NCBI GenBank assembly: GCA_009760885.1
Contig: CM019716.1
Span: 6,543,938-6,607,937, forward strand
Direction: 5' to 3'
Length of the DNA: 64,000 nucleotides
Source of the DNA: Achatina immaculata
Taxonomy: Eukaryota; Mollusca; Gastropoda; Stylommatophora; Achatinidae
A program made the translations under genes and the position numbers. The notes beneath the pieces are model-generated. The model saw nothing but the letters and a program-made list of their open reading frames with translations. It was not told the origin of the DNA and made no database searches. Numbering within the stretch: the stretch's first letter is position 1; each line of letters begins with the position of its first letter. Positions 1 through 11,200 of this stretch are shown here, piece after piece.

Positions 1-760
1 CCATGACTTCAAGGTCATTCTTTACTCGTGAAAAGAATGTTTTGTGGTCTGGGTGTGAGACGAAAGTTTAAACTCAAATCGTTTGGAGTTTGACTGTAAA
101 ACGTGGACGTTGTGTTAGTGTCGTCTTACTAGAAATGTTATTGTGCAAGTTAGTGTAAGTCTGAAGTGTGTGGACAGATGAAAGTTGCTTGATTCTCATG
201 GCGATAACTTAGTATTAGTTAGCTAGCGGCCCAGAATCTTATTCTTGATGGAATTCTGTATTTTTGGAGACGTCACTTGATATATTTTGTCTGCTCGATT
301 CATCCTCATCATCATCATGTTCCATGTAATAAACTGTTGTGAGTGCTGAGATAATGCGATCTTGAATGATAATCCCGTGTGCCAGGTTGTGAACGTCCTG
401 GGCTTGTCCTGTGGAGAGTATATCATGACAGGGAATGTTCGTCTTGCTGTGACTGCATACCTGCAACTTAGTCACAGCACAATGTGACACAGTCAACATG
501 TGTGTTTAGCATCAGCACTCAGTACAATACATATCGTTTCAGATAAACAGTTTTTCGCACAATAAAGCGATTTAGCACAGTGCTGTGTGGTTAGCATTCT
601 AACCAGTTAGCATGGTTAACATCGAAATGTTAGATGCTCACTCTACCGGAGTCCATGATTCGAGTTACAATCGTTCTCCTGCCACTTTTCTTTTTCTCAC
701 CTTGTTTACTATTTTTTCGAATGCTAACCATACGATTAGTGCTAAATCACTCGACTAAAC
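1..760. other. Intergenic, nothing recognised
   Basis: AT-rich unique-looking sequence with short spurious ORFs only. A (CAT)n-like stretch lies near 303-318. Confidence 0.6.
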
Positions 761-761
761 G

Positions 762-1052
762 CGAAACAGTCAATGTCTGCTGTAGTCCGCTCCTACAGGT
801 GACAGTCAATGTCTGCCAGAGTCCGCTCCTACAGGTGACAGTCAATGTCTGCTGTAGTCCGCTTTTACAGGTGACAGTCATTGTCTGCCAGAGTCCGCTC
901 CTACAGGTGACAGTCAATGTCTGCCAGACTCTGCTCCTACAGGTGACAGTCAATGTCTGCCAGACTCTGCTCCTACAGGTGACAGTCAATATCTGCCAGA
1001 ATCCGCTCCTACAGGTGACAGTCAATATCTGCCAGAGTCCGCTCCTAAAGGT
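762..1052 (+). repeat. 36-bp minisatellite
   Basis: Eight units of the type CCTACAGGTGACAGTCAATG followed by a TCTGCC/TCTGCT segment. 36 bases is 12 codons, so both strands stay open across the array (VTVNVCQSPLLQ on the plus strand). No domain, no homolog recognised; not called as a gene. Confidence 0.9.
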
Positions 1053-1124
1053 GTGCGGTCCTGAAGCGCAAGTAGATGAACACTAAAGACAACGATCCTG
1101 ATTTATCTGACATAGCAGTCTCTC

Positions 1125-2450
1125 TCATGGATTTCTTCTTCTTTGTTCGCTTCTACCACCAAAACCGCACTGTGATCCTACTGAATTTACGCCTGTGGTC
1201 TTCGTTAGGTCCCGTGGTCTCCTGTGTGGTCCCCGAAAGGACCACACGAGATCCACGTGAGGACCACAAGGGGTTCAGAGTATCACAGGGCTTTAGCCTG
1301 TATTCTTGGTGGGTCTCTGAAGCGGGATTACGTGACACCGTGGTTTTCATTGCACCAGTTTACTCTAGGGTTGGACTTTCTCACCGGAAGACCTCGACGT
1401 GTTTAGGATATCAGTGCATCCCCGCTGGGTGAGAGGCGGTAGCCCACCCAGGCCAGAGTTGGACCTTCTCACCGGAAAACCTCGACGTGTTTTGAGATAC
1501 CTGTGTATCACCGCCGGGTGAGAGGTGGTTGCCCATCCAGTCCAGAGTTGGACTTTCTCACCGGAAAACCTCAGCGTGATTAGGATACACAAACATCCCC
1601 GCCGGGTGAGAGGTGGTTGCCTATCTAGACTGTCCTGGTCCAGTGTCTCCGACTTCAGCATTTTGCGGTCGTGGCCGCTACCCTTCTAGTTGTGACCAGG
1701 ATGGAGCTTTTGTCCAGGAGGACGAATCCTCGCCACTAGTGACTTCCACCCCTGGGTTGAGCCGGTTTAGGCATATTATCCCAGTATGGGCGTGTTTGGG
1801 ACGTGACCGACCTCTAGAGCAGAGGTACTGTGACATGTATAGCCTTCAAGATTCACCCCTGGTGTGAGCCGGTTTAGGCAAAATTCACCAGTATGGGTGT
1901 ATATCAGGCGTGACCGACCTCTAGAGCGGAGGTGGCATGACATGTCTAGCCATCAAGTTCCACCCCTGGTGTGTGCCGGTTTAGGCATATTTCACCAGTG
2001 TAGGTGTATTTCGGACGTGGCCGGCCTCTAGAGCAGAGGTGCCGTGGTATGTATAGCTATCGTAGCGATACTACTGGACATACCGGTTAAACTTCACTTT
2101 CCACCACCTTTTTCCATCGGCGCCGCACAGCAACCTTTATTTCTTTTCCGCATTTCTTCCTTGACCGGGAGGAGCTTCACTCCACTCGCGGCATTTGACG
2201 AGTCTCGCCAGCAGTGTCTTAACCTCTGGGACAAGCCGGTTCATGCATTTCACCCGATATGACTGCACTCAGGACATGGCCGACCTCCAGACCAGAGGTG
2301 CCGTGATTTGACTGTTTGCTTCGCTTTATCTTTTCTACCACCTTTTCCGCAGTGATGCTGCGCGGCAACCTCATTTGCACCTTTCTTCATTGGCCGGGAG
2401 GAGCACCGCTCCACGCACGGCAACTGAAAAATCTCGCCAACAGCGTTCTC
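1125..2450 (+). mobile_element. Composite non-autonomous repeat, copy 1
   Basis: Three parts: the GAA-tailed SINE-like unit in reverse orientation (1125-1300); about three 88-bp units (1372-1640), each with TCTCACCGG facing GGGTGAGA as a possible hairpin; and about three 107-bp units (1745-2050) plus degenerate units to 2450, each with the near-palindrome CCTCTAGAGCAGAGG. No transposase or RT is visible. A second, inverted copy lies at 31262-32487. Confidence 0.75.
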
Positions 2451-2589
2451 ATGGATTTGAAATGTGGACATCAGATACAACTTAGAGGTTTACATCGTCG
2501 CTGTTTCCACAAAATAATGAGCATTAAATGGCAGAACAAGGCAATGAACTCTTCAGTCTTGTGGTGTGCTATATATGCTTCTTGAATAT

Positions 2590-2899
2590 AAGAAATAACA
2601 TCTTATTGGCAGAAATGCGGATGAAGCCACTGACAGCAATTATTGAGGAAAGACGCTGGCGATGGTTGGGACATGTGCTCCGAATGACTGACAACTCACT
2701 ACCAAAAATAGCACTAAGATGGACACCACAGGGGAACAGAAGTAAGGGTAGACCAAAAGAGACATGGAGAAGAACAACAGAGAGGATGTTGAGCAATAGA
2801 GGGCTCACCTGGGCAAGAGCGGGAAAAAAGGCAAAGGACAGGCATTTGTGGAAAATCCTTGCGGAAGCCCCATGTGCCCTGGGAACTTAAGGTTCAGAC

Positions 2900-2910
<11 letters not shown>
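2590..2910 (+). mobile_element. LINE 3'-terminal fragment, type 1
   Basis: Open frame with RRWRWLGHVLRMTDNSLPKI, then NRSKGRPKETWRRTTERM, ending EAPCALGT. This is the usual C-terminus of a non-LTR retrotransposon polyprotein. A (GA)n(G)n tract follows (2903-2944). Confidence 0.8.
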
Positions 2911-2943
<33 letters not shown>

Positions 2944-3531
2944 GTATATGCTTCTGTCCATTAAAAAAACATCAGCAACAGAAGATTGAGATTGCTAGAA
3001 CGTGCTAACAGAACGGATGACAAGTAAGTACTACATGGCGAATTTGTGGAGAGAAAGAGATCATAATGTAGAATAAATGAGATACAAGGATATTTGTTAG
3101 GTATTCATGAGATGTCCCCCCCCCCCCCCCCCCAAACCAGCCTGGAGTACTGGACAGAACTAGCGAGAGACTGTTCTACACAGAGACATCATCTCTTAGG
3201 GGCACATACGTAACTTTTCCAAGCGGAAAAAGAGGTACAGACTGAAGACAGAAAGCGCAAGCACAAATAGACTGAGTCTATCAATACAGATCTGGTTTGC
3301 GTTTGGACGGTGTGGACGATTGTTCCAAGGAAGTATTGACAAAATCAGATGCTCGGTATCTTCCATAAACATTTACTCATTTCACCATTGTCTTCTACAA
3401 GAAAAAAAAAAGAGCTCGTGTGTCACCATGACTCTTCCGATTCCCAGGTGATGCATAAAATGGGTCCAGCGGCATACTTGAGGTTGTCGACGTCCGGGTA
3501 AAGCCAGACTTTTTTTTTCGGCGGTGTTTCA

Positions 3532-3566
<35 letters not shown>

Positions 3567-3640
3567 CCACCCCCACCCGCTTTCCGCGAAGAACCAAGAA
3601 AGTACACACTGTATGTATTCATGTGAGCCATTTATTTACA
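2903..3640. other. Simple repeats and unassigned sequence
   Basis: (GA)n/(G)n at 2903-2944, a poly(C) run at 3117-3134 and (CT)n at 3537-3562. Nothing else recognised. Confidence 0.6.
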
Positions 3641-3975
3641 ACTAGCAAGGAACAGCTTATTTAAATCCCAACGAATTATAAATATCTTGAAACTGAACAG
3701 ATTACGCTGGCTTGGCCATGTAGAAAGAATGGAAGAGAACAGACAAACGAAAATTATGTACGCACAAGAGATGAGGGAAACAAGACCAAAGGGTAGACCA
3801 AGACAGAGATGGTAAGACAACATAGAAGAGGAATATAAAAGAAATTGGTGTCATTAAATGGAGAGAGAAAATGAGGAATAGAGAGGAACGGAGGCGAACT
3901 TTATCTGCAGCAATGAGCCTTAATGGCCCGGAAAGCTGAATAATAATAATAATAATCAGAAGAAGAAGAAGAAGA
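3640..3975 (+). mobile_element. LINE 3'-terminal fragment, type 2
   Basis: Degenerate plus-strand frame with LRWLGHVERMEENRQ and RPKGRPRQRW, ending near LSAAMSLNGPES, followed by (AAT)n and (GAA)n at 3940-3985, the expected microsatellite tail. A shorter related end lies at 36700-36800. Confidence 0.7.
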
Positions 3976-4324
3976 TGAAGAAGAAGGATTGTAGCAGTGC
4001 CAATAAAGAAAGAATGCTCCTCTATGGCGACTTCCTGTCCGCGGCACCCGGGGCCCACCCTCGCCTTGAGGACGCCTCTGTCTGGGTGAGAGACTTCCCA
4101 TCTAGCAATAGGCACATTCAGAACAAAGAACATGTCAGTCATGAGCCTTTTTGCAAGATTCGATATATCGCTGCAATAAAACGACGCAGAAGCATGAGTA
4201 GGTCTAATAACATCATCTCTGCTGCTAGACACGGATGATAAATGTGACATCTTCTCCATCATCATCATCATTGAGGATCATCTAATAAATAAGATTTGCT
4301 GAAATGGATCTTGTCGTCTCATTC

Positions 4325-4905
4325 ATTCATTTCATTGCATGTCCCTTGCGGAACTTTGCCTCCCAAACAGCACTCCTGTAGGCCTCTCGGTTGTGAGCAA
4401 GATGGCCTGCTGCTGCTGCATCCATTTGCAGATCGTCAACGATGTCTTGCAGCCATCGTCGTTGTGGTATTCTTCTTTTTCTTTTTCCCATTATGTATCC
4501 TTCCAATACGGTCTTTTCTAAATTATCATGACGTTTAATGTGTCCAAAATATTTAAGTTTTCTCTCTTTAACCCTCTTTACTAGCCAACCTTCTTCAATA
4601 TTAAGTTCTTGTAGTATATACATATATATATATATTTGTTCTTTTTTGTGTCCACGATAATTGAAGAACTCTTCTGTAGCATTTACATTCAAAGGCATTT
4701 ATGTGTTTCTCAGCTGTTTTCTTAAGTGTCCAGGTCTCACAGGCATATGTTGCGATGGGAAAGATGCATGCCCTTAAAAATCTTATTTTTGTGGTTCTGT
4801 CTGCTCCTCTCCACAGCTTCTTTAGTTGTTTTACTTTCTGAAGAGCGATAGATGTCCTCCTTTTAATTTCCCTCATAGTATCTCCATTATTAGTTAGTCT
4901 CACTC
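4325..4905 (-). mobile_element. LINE 3'-terminal fragment, type 3
   Basis: Minus-strand frames contain TKIRFLRACIFPIATYACET, HINAFECKCYRRVL, VKERKLKYFGHIKRHD and [20 protein letters not shown], typical of the RT C-terminal region. A (TA)n expansion at 4614-4636 splits the frame. The same 3' end recurs at 43985-44190 and 62066-62207. Confidence 0.8.
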
Positions 4906-4909
4906 AGCC

Positions 4910-5690
4910 AAAATGATTCCTGCCCACCTCTTGTTTCCCTGCTCATCTGTATCATTATCGTACGACTGTTCTCTCCTCGTACCTGTACTTCATTTATTAT
5001 ACCATTATGTCCATAGCAAGGCTTTTCTTTTCTGCTGGAGCACGAGGGGGGGGGGAGGGGAGGAAATGAGGTGGTTTGCAACACGTCTCTTTGTAGGAAA
5101 AACAGCGCTGTTTGTCAGTGTAGATAAAACTTTGTTGGCTTCCTCATTGTTTCGCTTGTCACGTTTTATAACAATGAAGTAGAATCATATAGAAATGTTT
5201 TATTTTAATTACTCTGTCAAGAACGATACAGTTGTGGAAATTGGAGTAAGGCAAAATGTATATGATAGTGGGAAGTGCAGTGGAGCATGTGATGTCACGT
5301 TACATTTTGTGGGGACACAAGATCGTGCAGTTTGTCATTGTTTTATTCCTGTCATAAAAATATTATATCATTGACACGACAGAAGCAGTCAATTTATGCA
5401 TAATTTAAGTGTTACTTTTAGCAGTACAGAGTTGAAGAAAATGCATACCAACAAAACAAGCGACAGCAACTACCATCCAATCTGAGCAGGGGAAATAATT
5501 ACTCGTGACCTAGGTCAGAAGTTTTTTCTTGTCACAGACCATAGAAGCCAATAATAATTCGTTGTAGCACTTTCCTCTACACGACTGAGATTAAATTCAA
5601 AACCTGTACTAATTTCTAATATTGTACATAATCTGGAGTGCTGTGGGTATCCTCATTTGAGAATAAATGAGCTTGATTATTCAATCAATC
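4910..5690. other. Intergenic, nothing recognised
   Basis: AT-rich sequence with a G-rich run at 5045-5062. No coding pattern or repeat family recognised. Confidence 0.5.
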
Positions 5691-5694
5691 AAGT

Positions 5695-6215
5695 GCCATG
5701 CCGCGTGGCATAGGCAATCATTTCTCTCCACAATTCCCTGCCTTTAGACTTGATTATGAGATCTACCGGTGACTTTCTTCCTAGCCACACTGACAGCCCA
5801 TCCAGTAACTTCTCTCTTTATCTTCCTCTGTCTCTTCTTCCCTCAATTTTTCCAGTTGCCACAATGTGTTCCAATATTCCTCTTCTCAGAAAATGTCATA
5901 CAAACCTTGCTTGTCTGCCTCTGATCTTTGCTGTAATTTGCCTTTTAACTCCAGCCTCTCTTAAGACTTCTTCGTTGGTTTTCTTAGCTGTCCATGGTAC
6001 CTTCAACATCCTTCTTATGAACTACACTTCCATGGCCTCCATTTCTTGCTGTACTCTCTTATTCATGGACCATGCTTTACGTCCATAAAACAAAATTGGC
6101 TCGATGTAACATTTAAGTACTCGGAATCTTGTTTCCGTTGACATGGATCTGTTGCACAAGATGTTTCTCATTTTCTGGTATGCTGACTTGGCCTGAGCAT
6201 ATTGAACTACGAAAT
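5695..6215 (-). mobile_element. LINE 3'-terminal fragment, type 4
   Basis: The minus strand reads KAWSMNKRVQQEMEAMEVYF, RRMLKVPWTAKKTNEEVL and TGKIEGRK: the same family as the copy at 42000-43320, frameshifted and decayed. Confidence 0.75.
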
Positions 6216-6400
6216 GTATAAATGAATTATAGAAATAAATACTCTGAGAAAACTTCAGACTGATTACAAGACATGGTCACAAATTTGAAGACTAAAGAGA
6301 AAGTCTGAACTAGCCGTAACTGCTGTCCTCCATGATTTTTCTGTCACTGTGAGTCTCACTTAATAAAACGAAATAAAAATATTGACAGCAATATTAAGTT

Positions 6401-6720
6401 ACACTGATAACATGCCACATAAATCACATACACTGATAACATGCCACATAAATCACATACACTGACAACATGCCACATAAATCACATACACTGATAACAT
6501 GCCACATAAATCACAATCTTATAAAGACTTTATGTCATGGACAAACATTCAAACAAACTACATAAAGACTTGGTTATGTCACAAACATTCAAACAAACTA
6601 CACAAAGAGTTGATTATGTCACATACAAACAAACTACACAAAGACTTGGTTATGTCATGTACAAATATTCAAACAAAATACACAAAGATTCAATTATGTC
6701 ACATAAACTACACAGACTCA
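6401..6720. repeat. Two adjacent minisatellites (29 bp; about 40 bp)
   Basis: Four 29-bp units (CACTGATAACATGCCACATA type) at 6401-6513, then about five degenerate units around ACAAACATTCAAACAAACTA and AAGACTTGGTTATGTCA to 6720. Confidence 0.85.
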
Positions 6721-7155
6721 TCAAAACTGGTATCCTTTAATGTGTATAAATCTAACATTTTGCTCATTACATACAAGGCAATATAACAAAATCAAAATAA
6801 CATGTAAAGTATTAATGATGCTGAGAAACAGGCACACAAAGCGAATGGAAGTTATTGCCATAATGATGCTGTATGTAGAAGCCATTACAATGCAATTTTT
6901 ACATTTTCATGATGGCTTATTTAAAAATTCTGAGTTACTGAAAATAACACAAATGAAGAGAGAACACAACAAACAACACGGATCCCTTTGCTGCGTTAGG
7001 GTAATGCTCAATAAAAGTTTGGAACCGTTGCCACACAAGGTACCTAAGTCACTAACATGTGATGTTCTGTAAGATGGCTCACAGTTTAATGAAATGTTAT
7101 TAGGTGCAGTGAAGTAGAGCTGATCAAGACCCTATCTTACTTTTTCCAAATAAGT

Positions 7156-7382
7156 CCTGGAAACAGGCTGTTGTTACCTCTACCAGGCCTGGAAACAGGC
7201 TGTTGTTACCTCTACCAGGCCTGGAAACAGGCTGTTGTTACCTCTACCAGGCCTGGAAACAGGCTGTTGTTACCTCTACCAGGCCTGGAAACAGGCTGTT
7301 GTTACCTCTACCAGGCCTGGAAACAGGCTGTTGTTACCTCTACCAGGCCTGGAAACAGGCTGTTGTTACCTCTACCAGGCTA
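7156..7382. repeat. 32-bp minisatellite, highly homogeneous
   Basis: Seven essentially identical 32-bp units starting CCTGGAAACAGGCTGTTGTT. As 32 is not a multiple of three, the ORFs running through it are artefacts. Confidence 0.93.
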
Positions 7383-7539
7383 ACAAGACTAGGACTGATT
7401 TCATGGTGTGAAGTTTGCTTCCTGGATCTACTTCAAGAGCTACAGAATCAAGTCCTCTCCCTATTCAAGTTAAAGTCTGCCTTACAAGATCTTTATCATA
7501 TTGTCAGCTTTAAAGAACTCAGATTCACCAGTAGAAGAT

Positions 7540-7940
7540 GGTCATTGACCAACCAGTCAAATGACAGATGTAGTTGTAGTAGTCTCAGCTTCCTTCATAC
7601 TCCCAACAAACTAAGTGACACATGCAGCAGACTCCATCACCCAGCTGATCACATGACCGATGCAACATGCTCCATCAACCAACCAGTCACATGACAGATG
7701 TAGCATGCTCTATCAACCAACCAGTCACATGACAGATGTAAGCATGGTCTATCAACCAACCATTCACATGACAGAAGTAGCATGCTCTATCAACCAACCA
7801 ATAACATGACAGATGTAGCATGCTCTATCAACCAACCAATCACATGACAGATGTAGCATGCTCTATCAACCAACCAATCACATGACAGATGTAGCATGCT
7901 CTATCAACCAACCAATCACATGACAAATGCAACAGACTCA
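7540..7940. repeat. 38-bp minisatellite downstream of KDM8
   Basis: About eight units of the type CAACCAACCAATCACATGAC then AGATGTAGCATGCTCTAT, ending just before the KDM8 stop codon and poly(A) signal. Confidence 0.88.
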
Positions 7941-7951
7941 ACTCTTTCATA

Positions 7952-7957
7952 TTTATT
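7952..7957 (-). promoter_or_regulatory. candidate KDM8 poly(A) signal AATAAA
   Basis: AATAAA on the minus strand begins two bases after the KDM8 stop codon. If used, cleavage would fall inside the adjacent minisatellite (7640-7940) and the 3' UTR would be only about 20-30 nt. A further downstream signal cannot be excluded. Confidence 0.45.
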
Positions 7958-7959
7958 TG

Positions 7960-8217
7960 TCACTGCCACCAAAAGCTGACAGAGAAGCTGACTGATAATG
8001 ACTTGACATAATGCCAGTGACCAGGTGGGATGTACAGCATGTCACCAGGTCCTAGGACACACTCCAGGCAAGGAATAGTAGAAAATTTTGGAAACTGGAT
8101 CAGATCAGGTGAATCCAGGTCAATCTGACTGGTGTTGTGTAGCAGACGTGTTGGGTGTGGGTACATACTATCTGTGTGCTCGTCTGAGTACAGTCTCACA
8201 TATTTCTTGCCCATAAC
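7960..8217 (-). CDS. KDM8: KDM8 exon 4 (last coding exon)
   Basis: The acceptor ATTTGCAG precedes GTT ATG GGC; the exon reads [14 protein letters not shown] and ends SFSVSFWWQ followed by TGA at 7962-7960. It supplies the second half of the JmjC barrel, with the likely 2-oxoglutarate-binding lysine (K430 of the model), [15 protein letters not shown], and the third iron ligand H494 in WHYV. It is single copy, unlike the 5' exons. Confidence 0.95.
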   Translation of the reverse strand, partial: VMGKKYVRLYSDEHTDSMYPHPTRLLHNTSQIDLDSPDLIQFPKFSTIPCLECVLGPGDMLYIPPGHWHYVKSLSVSFSVSFWWQ

Positions 8218-11200
8218 CTGCAAATACAATTACAAAGTACAATACTTAGCAGTATGAAATACAGAACAAAATACACCATTAGAACAGAACAAATACACCA
8301 TTAGAACAGAACAAATACACCATCTCTCACTGTTCAAAATATTCTGTTTGGATAAATCAGAAAAAGACAAAATTTGATAAATAAAATTCTAGACCACATG
8401 TTCAAAACCTCGTCTGCCACTGCTGCCTGCACAGAACAAAATGATACAATGTGCATGGAATGTGCAAGGACTTATCTTTATTTCGGCAGTCTTATATTCC
8501 TGATGGCAGGGTCTAACAAGATCATTTCTTGAGTTTACTTTCAGTCTTCCAACAAACTTTCATAATTCACTTTCATCTGACATAATGCCTGGACTTCAAG
8601 ACCATCAGTTGCAACAAACAACAGTTTACATTTCCAAGGGAGATCGAAACAAGAACAGACCTATATACAGAAAAATTAACAGAAAACAAAAAGACAAGTA
8701 GAGAAATTAACAAAAAGCAAAAAGACAAGAGAGATTAACAAACAAACAAAAAAAAACAAAGAGACAAGTAGAAAGATTAACCAAAAAAACCCCCAAAAAG
8801 ACAAGTAGAGAGATTAGCAAAAAGACAAGTAGACAGATTAACAAAAAAGACAAACAGAGAAATTAACACAAAAATTAAAAAAGACGAGAGAGATTAACAA
8901 GAAACAAAAAGACAAGTAAAAAAATTAACAACAAAAAAACCCCCAGAAAAACAAGCAGAAAAACAAGACAAGCAGAAAAACAAGACGAGCAGAAAAATAA
9001 GACATGCCTGACAAAGGAAATTGTGCTTAGGATCCTGGTGTAGCGGAGAAATGGTTCCTGCGGGTCCAAACCAAGCATTGATGTCCACATCCTCCTCTTC
9101 TCCCAGACAGCAGTAGACTGGAACACTTATGTCATCTCGTAGCTCCCAAACCTGCAACAGCAACAACCAGAAATATTAAGGAACAAAACTGGGGAGAATT
9201 AATAAAGAACAAAACAAAGTGAAAACTGGGGAAATAAGTAAGAAATGAGAGAAAGAATTTCTATTGTGCCTGATTGCATTTTATGAAAAAAGAACTCACG
9301 GACCTTATGGAGACCTTTCAAAGGGCAATGAGAAATTCTTCAATTGCTTGGGACTAAATTCTAGGAGGCAGATGAACTAGCTCTTTCAAGAACCACTGAA
9401 GAGATCTGTAACATTCTTTTAACCAATTAAAATAAATATAACATCTGTTTTCTCTTCAGTGAGTTAATTCTCAACTTACTACGAGGGTCATATCGAAAGT
9501 CGTGAACAAAATTTTTTAAAAAACCAGAATTTATAGATTGAGAAAATATAAATGTATCACCTTAATCTGCATCCTTTGCACTTCATGCAGAGGTCACCTT
9601 CATGTGTCATGTGATCACACGGAGCATAAACAAAATGGCAGGTGCTGAAGTTTTGTTTCGTTAACGTGCTGTTATTGAGTTCCTCGTTAAAGAGGAAATC
9701 CCCGCTGCTGAAATTCACCAAAGACTTCAACTCGCTTATGGAGATGTGTGCATGAGTGCTAGCAGTGTTAGGAGGTGGGTGAAACATTTCAAAGATGGAA
9801 ACACGAGCATCCAAGATATGCTTTGCAGCGGTTGCCCTCAAACTGCCTTCACTGAACGCAACGTGGAAAGGGTTGACAACATCATTAAACAAGACAGACG
9901 TGTCACAGTTTCTGAAATGGCTGTAAATTGCCTATAGCCCTATCCTGGCACCCAGTGATTATCATCTTTTCAGTTTTGTGAAAGAACAAATGTAAGGCCA
10001 TCACTATGACACAGGAGGGAATGTCGAGAAAGCAGTGCATCTGTGCCTTTGGTCAGCTGGAACAGAATTCTACTGGGAGGGTATTTTCAAACTTGCAGAG
10101 CAATGGGAAAAATGTGTGCAGAGAAATGGAGATTATGTTGACAAGTGAAGAAAGGGGTGCACATAAAGTGATACATTTATATTTTCTCTATATATAAATT
10201 CTGATTTAAAAAAATTTTTGCTCACGATTTCAGTATGATCCTCATATTTCACTGAACTTCGTTTTTTTTTATTTTAAAAACCCAAATAAAATTGCAGAAT
10301 AATACGTTCTATCATAGAAAGGGAACATACAGTAGATTTCAAGCTGTTGGGTAGACATTAGTAGCTACAATATGAAAACAAGGTACAAGTGTAATAATTT
10401 GAAAGTAAAAAGCCAAATAAGAGCTAAGAAAATGCATAAGTCCCCCAGACAACAGAAGTGAAAGTATCAGCGATGATATTATGAGGACATGCCTGAGATA
10501 CATCTGTGCTGCTTTAGCATGGGAACTCTTAGATCAGTGAGAAACTTGGGGATCAACTGCAAATATGGTGAAAAGAGAATGATATGTCCTTCTCAAGAGT
10601 GGCATGAATGTGGCCTCACACTCCACAAGCAGCTACAGCTGGGAGGAAGAATGCACATGACTGTCTCTATTTCAATCCTTACTTCTGGAGGAGCTCAAAA
10701 ATAACATGAGAACCCCCTCTACTTTCTTCACCTTTCTCCAGAATGAAAGATAATGTCCATCTATTTTGTGACAGGCCTCAACACAGATGTGACATGTGAG
10801 CCACTTACTCTATTTTGTGACAGGCCTCAACACAGATGTGACATGTGAGCCACTTGCTCGATTTTTGTTCACCGTCATGGATGACTGATATGTTTAGAAA
10901 GTCTTGCTCACTCACCTGATAACTAGACATAACTAACCAGTTTACCATCAGTTAAACATTTCAACCATATTAAACATAACTAACAATGGTTACTGAACAA
11001 TACCACCTTATTACCTAGAAAACATCTTACATGTGTAAAACTCCCCCAAAGCTATCTAGAAATTTGAAAACATGTATTTTCTTACCTGATCAAACAGCTG
11101 ATGCTGTGCTAAATATGCTTTCATGTCAGCCTGTGGATTTGTTATGTAAGTGTCAATCATTTCGTTTATAGTCATAAGCTTCTGCGTCCAAGAGTCTTCT

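Noticed and set aside
634..1086. 150-codon plus-strand ORF
   Set aside because: Almost entirely 36-bp tandem repeat with frame-neutral units, open on the other strand too; no domain.
7171..7694. ORFs through the 32-bp array
   Set aside because: Unit length not a multiple of three; the same peptide appears in successive frames.
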